Positions 1 through 5,098 are shown, counted from the stretch's first letter. The stretch: DNA of 5,258 nt from Clostridiaceae bacterium (GCA_904502215.1 CAJGDQ010000080.1:1-5258), one strand, 5' to 3'. Made by a program: numbers and translations. Notes: a model not told the origin generated them from the letters alone.

Positions 1-364
1 CAACCGAGGGCATCTCAGGGAAATCAGTTGAAGCCATACCCATAATATCAAAGTTAGCCTCACCGCATTTAATAGAACAATTAAGTCTGTCATCAGCAGA
101 GATTTCAACCTGAACTCCATTCATTCTTCTTAAAATATCAGCAAGTAAGCGAGCGTTTATAACAATATCTCCCGGCTTTTCACATTTGCCGTATATTTCT
201 TTTTTCATTCCCATTTCAAGATTATATGAAATGAGGGTTATTTTGCCCTGCTCGGCTGAAATTAAAATTCCTTCGAGCACCGGCATAGAGGTTTTTGTTC
301 CAACTGCTCTTTGCAAACGTGAAACTGCTTCTAAAAGACTTGCTCTTTCAACTGAAAAAATCAT
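1..364 (-). CDS. dnaN: DNA polymerase III beta subunit (sliding clamp), N-terminal part, cut by window edge
   Basis: The minus strand encodes 121 residues beginning MIFSVERASLLEAVSRLQRA and running off the left edge without a stop. It matches the first of the three repeated domains of the beta clamp, the ring that holds the replicative polymerase on DNA: the N-terminal helix with xLxxAVxxxQRAV, then SMPVLEGILI, a YNLEMG segment (family form TDLEIG or TNLEVG), the ARLLADILRRM helix, and TDFPEMPSV near residues 113-121 (family form ADEFPxLP). The start is ATG at 362-364. An AAGGAG ribosome binding site (374-379) lies 9 bases upstream. Another ATG three bases earlier in a different frame runs straight into a stop. 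It lies downstream of dnaA on the same strand with a 205-base gap, the usual dnaA-dnaN order, and probably has its own promoter in that gap. Identity is firm. The C-terminal two thirds are not visible. Confidence 0.95.
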   Translation of the reverse strand, partial: MIFSVERASLLEAVSRLQRAVGTKTSMPVLEGILISAEQGKITLISYNLEMGMKKEIYGKCEKPGDIVINARLLADILRRMNGVQVEISADDRLNCSIKCGEANFDIMGMASTDFPEMPSV

Positions 365-422
365 AACATTTTTCTCCTTAATAAAGAATTAAAATAACAG
401 TAATAATAAGTGGTGTTAATTG

Positions 423-431
423 TGTGGAAAA
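423..431 (-). promoter_or_regulatory. Candidate DnaA box (TTTTCCACA)
   Basis: The plus strand reads TGTGGAAAA, whose complement TTTTCCACA differs from TTATCCACA at one position. It is followed on the plus strand by CTATTCTAAG and an AT-rich stretch. That arrangement loosely recalls the box-then-trinucleotide order at the Bacillus unwinding site, but only the first two triplets fit, so that part is weak. Confidence 0.45.
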
Positions 432-490
432 CTATTCTAAGATTTGATTATTAAAGGATTTTTTGTGTTAATAAATATCTTTATTAAAAG

Positions 491-519
491 TTTATAAAAA
501 TCTCAAAAAAAGTTATCAA
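491..519 (-). promoter_or_regulatory. Probable sigma-A promoter of dnaN
   Basis: On the minus strand a -35 element TTGATA (514-519) is followed after exactly 17 bases by a -10 element TATAAA (491-496). Transcription would start near 484, giving a leader of about 120 bases before the dnaN start at 364. The -35 element lies inside the candidate DnaA box TTATCAACA (513-521), so DnaA bound there would be expected to compete with RNA polymerase. That link is an inference from the overlap. Confidence 0.5.
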
Positions 520-521
520 CA
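513..521 (+). promoter_or_regulatory. Candidate DnaA box (TTATCAACA) overlapping dnaN -35
   Basis: TTATCAACA differs from the consensus TTATCCACA at one position. It covers the -35 hexamer of the predicted dnaN promoter on the opposite strand, which would suit replication-linked control of dnaN expression. Confidence 0.45.
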
Positions 522-560
522 CTAAGATTTAACAACTTATAGGTTAATTAAAGTGGAAAT

Positions 561-569
561 AGTGGATAA
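561..569 (-). promoter_or_regulatory. Candidate DnaA box (TTATCCACT) abutting the dnaA stop codon
   Basis: The minus strand reads TTATCCACT, one mismatch from consensus, immediately after the dnaA stop codon (570-572). A weaker box-like 9-mer, ATTTCCACT (three mismatches), follows directly at 552-560 in the same orientation. Confidence 0.45.
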
Positions 570-1910
570 TTAATAGTTGTTTTCGTTATGGCTAACGAGG
601 TTTTTAATAAGGTCATCAACCAATTCTTTTTGATATGGCTTGTCCCTCAAAAATTCTTCAATCTTGTTAACGTTATGAAGAACTGTTGTGTGGTCCTTTC
701 CAAAGCTTTCGCCGATAGCTTTAAATGAAAGGTCGGTTGTTTCTCTTGCGATATACATAGCAACCTGTCTCGCTAACACCAAAGCCGAGGTTCTGCGGTT
801 TGAAAGAATATCGGCCTCGGAAATGTTATAGGTTTTAGCAACTTCTGCAATAATCTTTTCAACCTTTATAGGCTCGGGCTGAGTATCGTTTATAACGTCT
901 CTAACAACGTCCTGAACTAAAGAAAGGTTAGGAACACGGTTATGTATAGAAATCATTGCGTGAAGCTTTTTAACAACACCCTCAAGCTGTCTTGTATTAA
1001 CCTTGATATGCTCGGCAATATAATAAACCAAGTTTTCATTTAAGGTAAATCCCTCTTGCTCAGCCTTTTTAATAATAATTCCAACCCTTGTTTCAAAATC
1101 GGGTGGGGTTATATCGGCAAAAAGTCCGCTTTCAAGGCGGGAACGAATACGGGCATCAAGAGTTTTAACCTCTTTAGGCGGTCTATCAAGGGTAACAACA
1201 ATTTGCTTGTTGTTTTGCTGAAGGGTATTAAAGGTGTTAAAAAATTCTTCCTGAGTTTGCTCTTTTCCTGCGATAAAGTGAATATCATCAATGAGAAGAA
1301 CATCAACGTTTCGATATTTGTTTCTAAAATCATCAACCGTTCCAAGACCGAGCTTACCCTCTTGAAGAGCCGTTATCAGTTGGTTGGTGAACTCTTCACT
1401 TCTGATATACTCAATCTTCTTATAAGGAAAACGCTTTCTTATGTTGTTCTTGATTGCAAGCATAAGGTGGGTTTTGCCAACACCCGATGGGCCGTAAATA
1501 ACAAGGGGGTTATAAACGATATTCGAGTTATCGGCAACGGCCAAAGAAGCAGCATGAGCAAAACGGTTGGTTGAGCCTACTATGAAGTTATCAAAGGTGA
1601 AAAAATCTTCAAATGAAAGACCTGCGCTATGCTCCTCGGCGTTTCTTATTTTCTCTTCGTTATCATCATAGATAATTTTAACAGGAACATCAATTCCCAT
1701 AATCTTTTTGGTTTTCATTTCTATTAAGCGAAGATAATTTTGTTCAATTATTCCTCTAAGCCATTCGTTTTCAACGGTTAAAACCAGCTGACCGTCAAGA
1801 GAAAGGGGAGATAAGGGACTTAAAAAGCAATTGAAAGCCGATTCGGTTATCTCCTGTTTGCATTCTTCGCATATTGCAGACCATATATCTTCTAAAGAAT
1901 TTATAGCCAT
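570..1910 (-). CDS. dnaA: Chromosomal replication initiator protein DnaA
   Basis: DnaA is the AAA+ ATPase that binds DnaA boxes, opens the origin and recruits the helicase. With the start chosen here it has 446 residues, normal for the family. Domain I spans about 1-82; a short linker (about 83-98) stands in for domain II. Domain III carries Walker A GPSGVGKT (140-147), Walker B VLLIDDIHF (204-212), an arginine-finger candidate R258 in SRLESGL and sensor II R307 in NTRQLEG. Domain IV has RRT (372-374), RQ (381-382) and the signature GKDHTTVLH (404-412). The ATG at 1908-1910 is preferred over one at 1920-1922, because the AAGGATGG ribosome binding site overlaps the latter and sits 8 bases before the former. 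Odd points: sensor I reads TLDRPP instead of TSDRPP, and the usual FGGRDHTTV is FGKDHTTV, one residue shorter with Arg replaced by Lys. Upstream is a strong sigma-A promoter, then divergent gpr. Confidence 0.97.
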   Translation of the reverse strand: MAINSLEDIWSAICEECKQEITESAFNCFLSPLSPLSLDGQLVLTVENEWLRGIIEQNYLRLIEMKTKKIMGIDVPVKIIYDDNEEKIRNAEEHSAGLSFEDFFTFDNFIVGSTNRFAHAASLAVADNSNIVYNPLVIYGPSGVGKTHLMLAIKNNIRKRFPYKKIEYIRSEEFTNQLITALQEGKLGLGTVDDFRNKYRNVDVLLIDDIHFIAGKEQTQEEFFNTFNTLQQNNKQIVVTLDRPPKEVKTLDARIRSRLESGLFADITPPDFETRVGIIIKKAEQEGFTLNENLVYYIAEHIKVNTRQLEGVVKKLHAMISIHNRVPNLSLVQDVVRDVINDTQPEPIKVEKIIAEVAKTYNISEADILSNRRTSALVLARQVAMYIARETTDLSFKAIGESFGKDHTTVLHNVNKIEEFLRDKPYQKELVDDLIKNLVSHNENNY

Positions 1911-1962
1911 TTTTTTAACCATCCTTTATATATATATTATAATATTTAATATAATCTAAGTT

Positions 1963-1991
1963 AGTATACCATATATATATAAATTTTTCAA
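1963..1991 (-). promoter_or_regulatory. Sigma-A promoter of dnaA
   Basis: On the minus strand, TTGAAA (-35, 1986-1991) and TATACT (-10, 1963-1968) are separated by exactly 17 bases. The bases before the -10 read TGG, giving an extended -10 (TGnTATACT). Transcription would start near 1956, about 45 bases before the dnaA start. The -35 element overlaps the left arm of a perfect inverted repeat (1989-2012), so a protein bound there could control dnaA. Confidence 0.75.
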
Positions 1992-2015
1992 CTTTTTTAA
2001 TGCAAAAAGTTGCAT
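1989..2015. repeat. Two interlocking perfect dyads between dnaA and gpr (possible operator)
   Basis: CAACTTTTT (1989-1997) and AAAAAGTTG (2004-2012) form a perfect 9-base inverted repeat with a 6-base centre. Overlapping it, ATGCAA (2000-2005) and TTGCAT (2010-2015) form a second perfect 6-base dyad with a 4-base centre. The left edge overlaps the dnaA -35 and the right edge overlaps a possible sporulation -35 for gpr. It lacks the long T-run directly after a GC-rich stem that a terminator needs, so a protein-binding site is the likelier reading. The binding factor is unknown. Confidence 0.45.
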
Positions 2016-2041
2016 AAATTTTAAAATCTTTCACAATTCTA
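2012..2041 (+). promoter_or_regulatory. Possible sigma-G-type promoter of gpr (weak)
   Basis: GCATA (2012-2016) fits the forespore sigma-G -35 pattern, and AATTCTA (2035-2041) fits the -10 pattern CATxHTA at six of seven positions, with an 18-base spacer. Bacillus gpr is transcribed by sigma-F and sigma-G. The predicted start near 2047-2048 would leave a leader of only about 10 bases, just keeping the GGTGAT ribosome binding site. In such AT-rich DNA chance matches are common. Confidence 0.25.
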
Positions 2042-2057
2042 AAAAAGGGTGATAAAA

Positions 2058-2837
2058 ATGGCTCTGCGAACCGACCTTGCAATAGAAAAAAAGGAAATTA
2101 ATGAAAATTTCGAAGAGGAAAAAATAACAAGAGAAAATATGGTTATAACAAGGCATAAAAGGGAAAAAGAAAGGTATGTAACGATAGAATTTTCATCCCT
2201 TTTTCATATAACCGATTATGATGAATTGCAAGAAGAAATTATAAACGCACTCGAGTTCGTTTTTGCTAAAAGACACGAAAGCTTTTTGATTTCGGGCCTT
2301 GGAAATACCGATATAACCGCCGATGCGATAGGACCCTTAACGGCTAATAGAATTTTAGCAACAAGGCATATAATGGGGCAGTTTGCAAAGGAAAACGGGC
2401 TTGAGAGTTTAAAAAGCGTTTCGGTTATAAGCCCGGGAGTGCTTGGCAAAACAGGAATAGAAACTGCCGAAATTTTGAAAGGGATTAAGGAAAAAACAAA
2501 CCCCGAGGCAATGCTTGTGATAGATGCTCTGGCAAGCGGCAGTATTTCGAGGTTATATAACTGCATTCAAATAAGCAATAATGGGATAAGTCCCGGCTCG
2601 GGAGTTAAAAACAGCCGAAAGGAAATAAGTGAGAAAGTTTTCGGTGTTCCTGTTATAGCGGTTGGAGTGCCAACGGTTGTTGATGCTAAAACGATAACAA
2701 ATAAAAATTATGATATGGTTTTAACTCCAAAGGACGCCGATATTTTAACCGAAAAAATGAGTGAGATTTTATCTCGTGCAATTAACATTTTTTTGCAGAA
2801 AGAAACCGATAGAGAAATAGTTTTGGCGTTGGTATAA
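2058..2837 (+). CDS. gpr: Germination protease Gpr (spore protease), compact form
   Basis: Gpr is the atypical aspartic protease (family A25) that degrades the small acid-soluble proteins coating spore DNA when a spore germinates. The 259-residue product shows the family blocks in order: the RTDLAIE self-cleavage motif (4-10), GLGNTDITADAIGP (80-93), GVLGKTGIET (127-136), IDALASG (155-161), GISPGSG (176-182) and GVPVIAVGVPTVVDA (196-210), ending with MVLTPKDAD. The aspartates matching the two proposed catalytic residues of the Bacillus enzyme are D89 and D156. ATG at 2058 is chosen because GGTGAT (2048-2053) is a good ribosome binding site; a GTG at 2049 lies inside it. Two oddities: the pro-segment before RTD is only a few residues, and after VVDAKTITN the chain passes almost directly to the VTPK block, missing about 65-70 residues present in B. 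subtilis Gpr (368 residues). spoIIP follows after 42 bases. Confidence 0.93.
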   Translation: MALRTDLAIEKKEINENFEEEKITRENMVITRHKREKERYVTIEFSSLFHITDYDELQEEIINALEFVFAKRHESFLISGLGNTDITADAIGPLTANRILATRHIMGQFAKENGLESLKSVSVISPGVLGKTGIETAEILKGIKEKTNPEAMLVIDALASGSISRLYNCIQISNNGISPGSGVKNSRKEISEKVFGVPVIAVGVPTVVDAKTITNKNYDMVLTPKDADILTEKMSEILSRAINIFLQKETDREIVLALV

Positions 2838-2860
2838 AAAGGTTAAAAAAAGCATAGATT
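2832..2860 (+). promoter_or_regulatory. Possible sigma-E-type promoter of spoIIP (weak)
   Basis: CATAGATT (2853-2860) matches the mother-cell sigma-E -10 pattern CATAcAhT at seven of eight positions. Fourteen bases upstream is GTATAAA (2832-2838), which keeps the ATA core of the -35 but matches only about four of seven positions. B. subtilis spoIIP has sigma-E expression in addition to readthrough from gpr. The start would fall near 2867, close to the ribosome binding site. Confidence 0.27.
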
Positions 2861-2879
2861 TATTTGAGGAGATGAAACT

Positions 2880-3902
2880 ATGCGAATAGGCGGTATTATT
2901 AGATTTTTTGTGGTTTGCATTGCTTGTTTTTCAATATTTTTATATAACGCCGCCGATATTTTTTCGGCCCAAAAAACACCCTTAAAAGAGGCCGAAGAAA
3001 AGGAAATTTTTATAGAAGAAGAGGAAGTTGAAGAGGTGGTTTCAACCCCTGAAAAACAGGAAGAAAAACCCGCCGAAAGCACCTCTTCTGTGTCCGTTTC
3101 GGCAGGGGCGGTTAAGGGAAAAATAATAGAAAAATATATCTCTCCCTATACTGCAAAGTTAAGCTATAACAATGTTTATGTTAAAAATTCTTCGGGACTT
3201 TCGGTTAACATAAAACAGTTATTAGAGGCATCTTTATCCTTTAAAATTAAGAAAAATGATGAGCCTCAGGTGCTTATAATGCATACCCACACAACCGAAA
3301 CCTTTATGGATAAGGATACCGATGTTTATACCGAAAATTTCAAATCAAGGGACAGGGATAACTCGAAAAATATGGTTAAAATAGGGGAAACTGTTGCCGA
3401 GAAATTAAATGCTGCGGGCATTAAAACTCTCCACGATAAAACCCAACACGATTACCCTCAGTATACAGGCAGCTACACTCGTTCTGCCAAGACTGTTTCT
3501 TCATATTTAAAGCAGTATCCTAGCATAAAAATTGTTCTCGATTTGCATAGAGATGCCGTATCCTCGGGGGAAAGCGATAAGATTAAGCTTGCAACCAAAA
3601 TAAAGGGCAAAAAAGCGGCTCAGGTTATGCTCGTTATGGGCTCTCAATCGGGCTCGGTTACAAACTATCCTAATTGGCAGGAAAATTTAAAATTAGCCCT
3701 AAAGCTTCAACAGGTTTTAGAGGTTAAATATCCAACACTCGCCCGTCCCTTAAGTCTTGTTTCAAAAAATTATAATCAAAGCTTAACAAAGGGCTCCCTT
3801 TTAATAGAATTCGGCACCGATGCAAACTCTCTTGAGGAGGCGGTTTATTCGGCCGAGATGGTTGGGGAAGCCTTGGCTAGTTTACTTAATACAGAAGGAT
3901 GA
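2880..3902 (+). CDS. spoIIP: Stage II sporulation protein P (engulfment peptidoglycan amidase/endopeptidase)
   Basis: SpoIIP works with SpoIID and SpoIIM at the septal membrane of sporulating cells, cutting peptidoglycan so the mother cell can engulf the forespore. The 340-residue product starts with a hydrophobic anchor (about residues 5-22) and a Glu-rich, probably unstructured linker (about 34-66). The SpoIIP catalytic domain follows (about 125-335). Visible signatures are PQVLIMHTHTTETF (129-142), with H135, H137 and E140 as likely metal and catalytic residues, then SYTRSAKTVSSYL (198-210), VLDLHRDAV (219-227, H223) and GSLLIEFGTDANSLEEA (305-321, E310). Roles of individual residues are inferred from family conservation. 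The start at 2880 is supported by GAGGAG (2866-2871) 8 bases upstream. It is shorter than the roughly 400-residue Bacillus protein, mainly in the N-terminal linker. The gpr-spoIIP order is the same as in B. subtilis, and the next small gene begins two bases after its stop. Confidence 0.95.
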   Translation: MRIGGIIRFFVVCIACFSIFLYNAADIFSAQKTPLKEAEEKEIFIEEEEVEEVVSTPEKQEEKPAESTSSVSVSAGAVKGKIIEKYISPYTAKLSYNNVYVKNSSGLSVNIKQLLEASLSFKIKKNDEPQVLIMHTHTTETFMDKDTDVYTENFKSRDRDNSKNMVKIGETVAEKLNAAGIKTLHDKTQHDYPQYTGSYTRSAKTVSSYLKQYPSIKIVLDLHRDAVSSGESDKIKLATKIKGKKAAQVMLVMGSQSGSVTNYPNWQENLKLALKLQQVLEVKYPTLARPLSLVSKNYNQSLTKGSLLIEFGTDANSLEEAVYSAEMVGEALASLLNTEG

Positions 3903-3904
3903 AG

Positions 3905-4090
3905 ATGAAACTTTATTTTAAAACTTTATATATTTCCTCGGTGGTTATTTTTTGCCTTTTATTCGGATTTATCGGAATAGCAAAGGCTTATGAAAATATC
4001 CGCCTTGTAGGGTTTGGGGAATACCGAAGCGCCATTGAAATAGAGGATGGAAAGCTTAAAATATTTGATATGGAAATAGTTTTGGATTGA
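3905..4090 (+). CDS. Small secreted or membrane-anchored protein of unknown function, downstream of spoIIP
   Basis: I do not recognise this 61-residue product. It begins with a basic end (MKLYFK) and a hydrophobic stretch (about residues 7-26), and AKA at about 26-28 could be a signal peptidase site. The remaining 33 residues (YENIRLVGFGEYRS... to KIFDMEIVLD) look like a short beta-rich extracytoplasmic tail. ATG at 3905 is preferred because AGAAGGA (3893-3899) lies 5 bases before it; an in-frame ATG at 3899 overlaps both that site and the spoIIP stop. Spacing to spoIIP is 2 bases, so it is almost surely co-transcribed and perhaps translationally coupled. B. subtilis has a small membrane protein gene, yqxA, at this place after spoIIP; position and topology agree but I cannot establish homology. 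A role at the engulfing membrane is a guess from context. The stop codon lies inside the cysK -35. Confidence 0.75.
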   Translation: MKLYFKTLYISSVVIFCLLFGFIGIAKAYENIRLVGFGEYRSAIEIEDGKLKIFDMEIVLD

Positions 4091-4115
4091 CATTCCTTTT
4101 ATTTCTTATTAAAAT
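4087..4115 (+). promoter_or_regulatory. Sigma-A promoter of cysK
   Basis: A perfect -35 TTGACA (4087-4092), a 17-base spacer and -10 TAAAAT (4110-4115) predict a start near 4122, leaving a leader of about 18 bases with the GAGGAGG ribosome binding site. The -35 uses the TGA stop of the small upstream gene. It implies vegetative transcription of cysK independent of the sporulation genes. The short leader leaves no room for a T-box or SAM riboswitch. Confidence 0.75.
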
Positions 4116-4139
4116 GGGTTTAAAAGAGGAGGAATGAAT

Positions 4140-5066
4140 ATGGCTAAGATTTTCAGTTCAGCCGAACAGCTTGTTGGCTCAACTCCGCTCATTAGACTTA
4201 AAAAAATAGAAAAAGCCTTTTCATCTAAGGCTCAAATAATTGCAAAGCTTGAAAGCTTTAATATAGCAGGCTCTTCTAAGGATAGAGTTGCCCTTTCTAT
4301 GCTTAATGAGGCCGAAAGGCAAGGCAAACTAAAAGAAGGCTCGGTTATTATCGAGCCAACCTCGGGAAATACGGGGATAGGTCTTGCTATGGTTTCGGCG
4401 GCAAGGGGATACAGGCTTATAATTGTTATGCCTGAGAATATGTCGGAAGAAAGAAAAAAGCTAATCGCCGCTTTTGGCGCAGAGCTTATTTTAACCGATG
4501 CTTCAAAGGGTATGGCAGGCGCTATTGAAAAGGCTGAGGAGTTGGAAAAGGAAATAGAGGGCAGTATAATTGCGGGGCAGTTTTATAACCCTGCAAATCC
4601 CAAGGCTCATTTCGAAACAACCGGCCCTGAAATTTGGGCCGATACCGATGGCGAGGTTGATATTTTCGTTGCAGGTGTTGGAACGGGCGGAACAATTTCA
4701 GGCGTTGGCGAATTTTTAAAGAGCAAAAATAAAGATATTAAAATAGTTGCGGTTGAGCCTGAAAGCTCTCCCTTCTTGTCAAAGGGTATAAAAGGCCCTC
4801 ATAAAATCCAGGGCATAGGAGCAGGCTTTGTTCCAAAAACCTTAAACACCGAAATTTATGATGAAATTATAACCGTTTCGGATGAGGATGCCATGAGAAT
4901 GGGCAGAGAAATCGCAAGAAAAGAGGGAATACTGGTTGGAATTTCCTCGGGGGCTACTCTCTTTGCGGCAACAAAAATCGCAATGCTTGAGGAAAATAAG
5001 GATAAAAAAATAGTGGTCCTACTCCCCGATACAGGCGACCGCTACCTATCAACCGAAATGTTTTAA
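4140..5066 (+). CDS. cysK: Cysteine synthase (O-acetylserine sulfhydrylase), PLP enzyme
   Basis: The enzyme makes L-cysteine from O-acetylserine and sulfide in the cytoplasm. The 308-residue product has the whole fold-type II PLP set: LVGSTPLIRL (11-20), the PLP lysine K47 in SSKDR, the substrate loop TSGNTG (74-79), MPENMSEERKKL (97-108), QFYNPANPKAH (147-157), the phosphate-binding GVGTGGT (179-185), HKIQGIGAGFVP (221-232), GISSGA (267-272) and the C-terminal PDTGDRYLST. Length is normal for CysK. ATG at 4140 is chosen because GAGGAGG (4126-4132) sits 7 bases before it, whereas the in-frame ATG at 4134 touches that site. One deviation is seen: the usual NPxxSxKDR around the PLP lysine is NIAGSSKDR, the proline being isoleucine. 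It has its own promoter and a terminator directly after the stop. A CysM-like activity using other sulfur donors cannot be excluded from sequence alone. Confidence 0.94.
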   Translation: MAKIFSSAEQLVGSTPLIRLKKIEKAFSSKAQIIAKLESFNIAGSSKDRVALSMLNEAERQGKLKEGSVIIEPTSGNTGIGLAMVSAARGYRLIIVMPENMSEERKKLIAAFGAELILTDASKGMAGAIEKAEELEKEIEGSIIAGQFYNPANPKAHFETTGPEIWADTDGEVDIFVAGVGTGGTISGVGEFLKSKNKDIKIVAVEPESSPFLSKGIKGPHKIQGIGAGFVPKTLNTEIYDEIITVSDEDAMRMGREIARKEGILVGISSGATLFAATKIAMLEENKDKKIVVLLPDTGDRYLSTEMF

Positions 5067-5071
5067 AAAAG

Positions 5072-5096
5072 AAAGCCAAGCGAAAGCTTGGCTTTT
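5072..5096. terminator. Bidirectional rho-independent terminator between cysK and mrp
   Basis: AAAGCCAAGC (5072-5081) and GCTTGGCTTT (5086-5095) form a perfect 10-base stem closed by a GAAA tetraloop. On the plus strand it is followed by T and AATTATTTATT, serving cysK. On the minus strand the stem is followed by C and six Ts (complement of 5065-5070), a stronger tract serving the convergent gene, whose stop is at 5099-5101. Confidence 0.88.
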
Positions 5097-5098
5097 AA

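Larger units (their letters stand above)
365..569. other. dnaA-dnaN intergenic spacer, candidate replication origin (oriC)
   Basis: This is 205 bases of non-coding, strongly AT-rich DNA between dnaN and the dnaA stop codon. It contains three 9-mers within one mismatch of the DnaA box TTATCCACA: TTTTCCACA (minus, 423-431), TTATCAACA (plus, 513-521) and TTATCCACT (minus, 561-569). Long A/T runs between them (about 440-510) could serve as the unwinding element. In Bacillus and many other Firmicutes the origin lies beside dnaA, with unwinding in the dnaA-dnaN spacer, so this is the best candidate here. The other intergenic region flanking dnaA (1911-2057) has no recognisable DnaA box. No perfect consensus box is present and the cluster is small, so the assignment is an inference; further boxes may lie outside the window. 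Confidence 0.55.

Noticed and set aside
186..392. Open frame on the plus strand opposite dnaN
   Set aside because: It is a shadow of the clearly recognisable clamp gene, with no ribosome binding site and no family signature.
1056..1574. 172-codon plus-strand frame inside dnaA (and a 78-codon minus-strand frame at 1109-1345)
   Set aside because: Both lie fully within conserved DnaA ATPase coding sequence and their translations are low-complexity, without motifs.
1923..1982. TATATATA tracts near dnaA as an unwinding element of the origin
   Set aside because: They are AT-rich but have no accompanying DnaA boxes; they sit around the dnaA promoter, so the dnaA-dnaN spacer is the better origin candidate.
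2216..2566. Minus-strand frame opposite gpr
   Set aside because: It is antisense to conserved Gpr blocks, with no start signal.
2852..2883. GCATAG/CTATGC hairpin enclosing the spoIIP ribosome binding site and start codon
   Set aside because: A 6-base stem with a 20-base loop is too weak to count as translational control in this AT-rich context.
2843..3082. Minus-strand frame opposite the start of spoIIP
   Set aside because: The Ser-rich translation is simply the complement of the Glu-rich linker of SpoIIP.
4091..4139. Possible riboswitch or T-box upstream of cysK
   Set aside because: The gap is under 50 bases and is filled by a promoter and ribosome binding site, with no room for a structured leader.
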